Assembly (NCBI GenBank): GCA_016187105.1
Contig: JACPKK010000012.1
Location: 1 to 11,726 of the forward strand
Source: Candidatus Curtissbacteria bacterium
Lineage (GTDB): Bacteria; Patescibacteriota; Microgenomatia; Curtissbacterales; GWA2-41-24
Direction of reading: 5' to 3'
DNA: 11,726 nucleotides
Position numbers and translations under genes: made by a program. Shown in pieces: positions 11,473 through 11,726 of the stretch. The notes below the pieces were generated by a model. It was not told where the DNA came from. It was given only the letters and a program-made list of their open reading frames with translations, and made no database searches. How positions within the stretch are numbered: position 1 is the stretch's first letter; each line of letters begins with the position of its first letter.

Positions 11473-11490
11473 AATTTACTACAAGTTGAT

Positions 11491-11726
11491 CTATATTCTG
11501 GTTATGCGCAGCAAAAGCCATCTCAACCGGTCAGCCGTGCTAAGCAGTTTATATAGAGTAGGATTCAGCACTAAATCGTAAGTTCCAATATACTCCACGT
11601 GTTTTGCCCCGTAACCGGCTTTGAAGCGGTGGAATCCATACCACGGATCATTTGCATTAGCATCCGGCCCAAGCGCCCCCCACATATCAAAGGTTTTAAG
11701 CTTTAACTTTTTGCCAAGCTTTATCG
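11491..11726 (-). CDS. FemAB-family peptidoglycan bridge-forming aminoacyltransferase, C-terminal end (cut by window edge)
   Basis: Only the last 78 codons are in the window, ending at TAG 11491-11493; the frame is open through the right edge. The Met at 11685 is internal. The sequence FDMWGAL...NDPWYGFHRFKAGYGAKHVEYIGTYDLVLNP is characteristic of FemX/FemA-type enzymes, where the final GNAT-like domain ends with (G)F.RFK.GFG....EY.GT.D. These enzymes transfer amino acids from aminoacyl-tRNA to lipid II to build the interpeptide bridge. With the class A PBP at 2889 it points to a cell wall with active cross-linking. The basic helical tail (ADRLRWLLLRITRI) is typical. Which amino acid is added cannot be told. 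Confidence 0.8.
   Translation of the reverse strand, partial: IKLGKKLKLKTFDMWGALGPDANANDPWYGFHRFKAGYGAKHVEYIGTYDLVLNPTLYKLLSTADRLRWLLLRITRI

Larger units (their letters stand above)
11085..11490. other. Intergenic region of about 400 bases, no gene recognised
   Basis: AT-rich, between the convergent methyltransferase and FemAB-like genes. It holds a weak plus-strand terminator candidate (11128-11149), a good minus-strand terminator (11291-11315) and a heptamer/inverted repeat (11403-11472). Two diverged direct repeats sharing TCAAATCCG lie at 11210-11229 and 11269-11289. I see no tRNA, no recognisable RNA family and no convincing reading frame. Confidence 0.6.

Noticed and set aside
11085..11490. 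tRNA or other stable RNA gene
   Set aside because: No cloverleaf, TTCGA T-loop or CCA end could be traced on either strand.

Overview
The window looks like a chromosomal stretch from a Candidate Phyla Radiation (Patescibacteria) bacterium, most likely of the Microgenomates type. This is an inference from gene content, compact layout, frequent leaderless-looking starts and the kinds of small repeats present. No 16S rRNA or other taxonomic marker lies in the window. The standard genetic code fits: TAA, TAG and TGA all end genes, and no gene needs TGA read through.

Left part (1-5231), mostly minus strand. A TatD-family nuclease start (cut by the left edge) diverges, across only 34 bases, from a small plus-strand membrane protein. 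A HAD-family phosphatase follows methionyl-tRNA synthetase (metG) in one minus-strand unit. A large class A penicillin-binding protein (PBP) lies upstream of metG, separated by about 200 bases that hold two different palindromic repeats.

Middle (5231-7342). The PBP gene diverges from a short gene for a membrane-anchored Ig-like protein. A four-helix membrane protein on the minus strand then diverges from rmuC. Two period-locked repeat elements sit here: an 8-base one between the first two genes and a 7-base one in the 6245/6335 divergent region.

Right part (7394-11726). A UvrD/PcrA-like helicase is fused to a C-terminal Cas4/AddB-like PD-(D/E)XK nuclease with four candidate iron-sulfur cysteines. 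It is split by a single-base frameshift near 9028. Next come a hairpin, a membrane-anchored methyltransferase resembling the FAM173 lysine methyltransferases, about 400 bases without a gene, and the C-terminal end of a FemAB-type peptidoglycan bridge enzyme entering from the right edge.

Functionally the window combines envelope building (PBP, FemAB-like, membrane proteins), DNA repair/recombination (TatD, RmuC, helicase-nuclease) and translation (MetRS). The most unusual signals are not gene families. They are (a) -10 boxes placed exactly 6-7 bases before the start codon in six genes, implying leaderless mRNAs; (b) short elements built from gap-free 7- or 8-base units with the two halves in opposite orientation, found both between genes and inside the helicase reading frame; (c) palindromic insertions inside metG and the helicase gene; and (d) a 19-base exact direct repeat flanking the HAD gene, one copy being the 3' coding end of metG.
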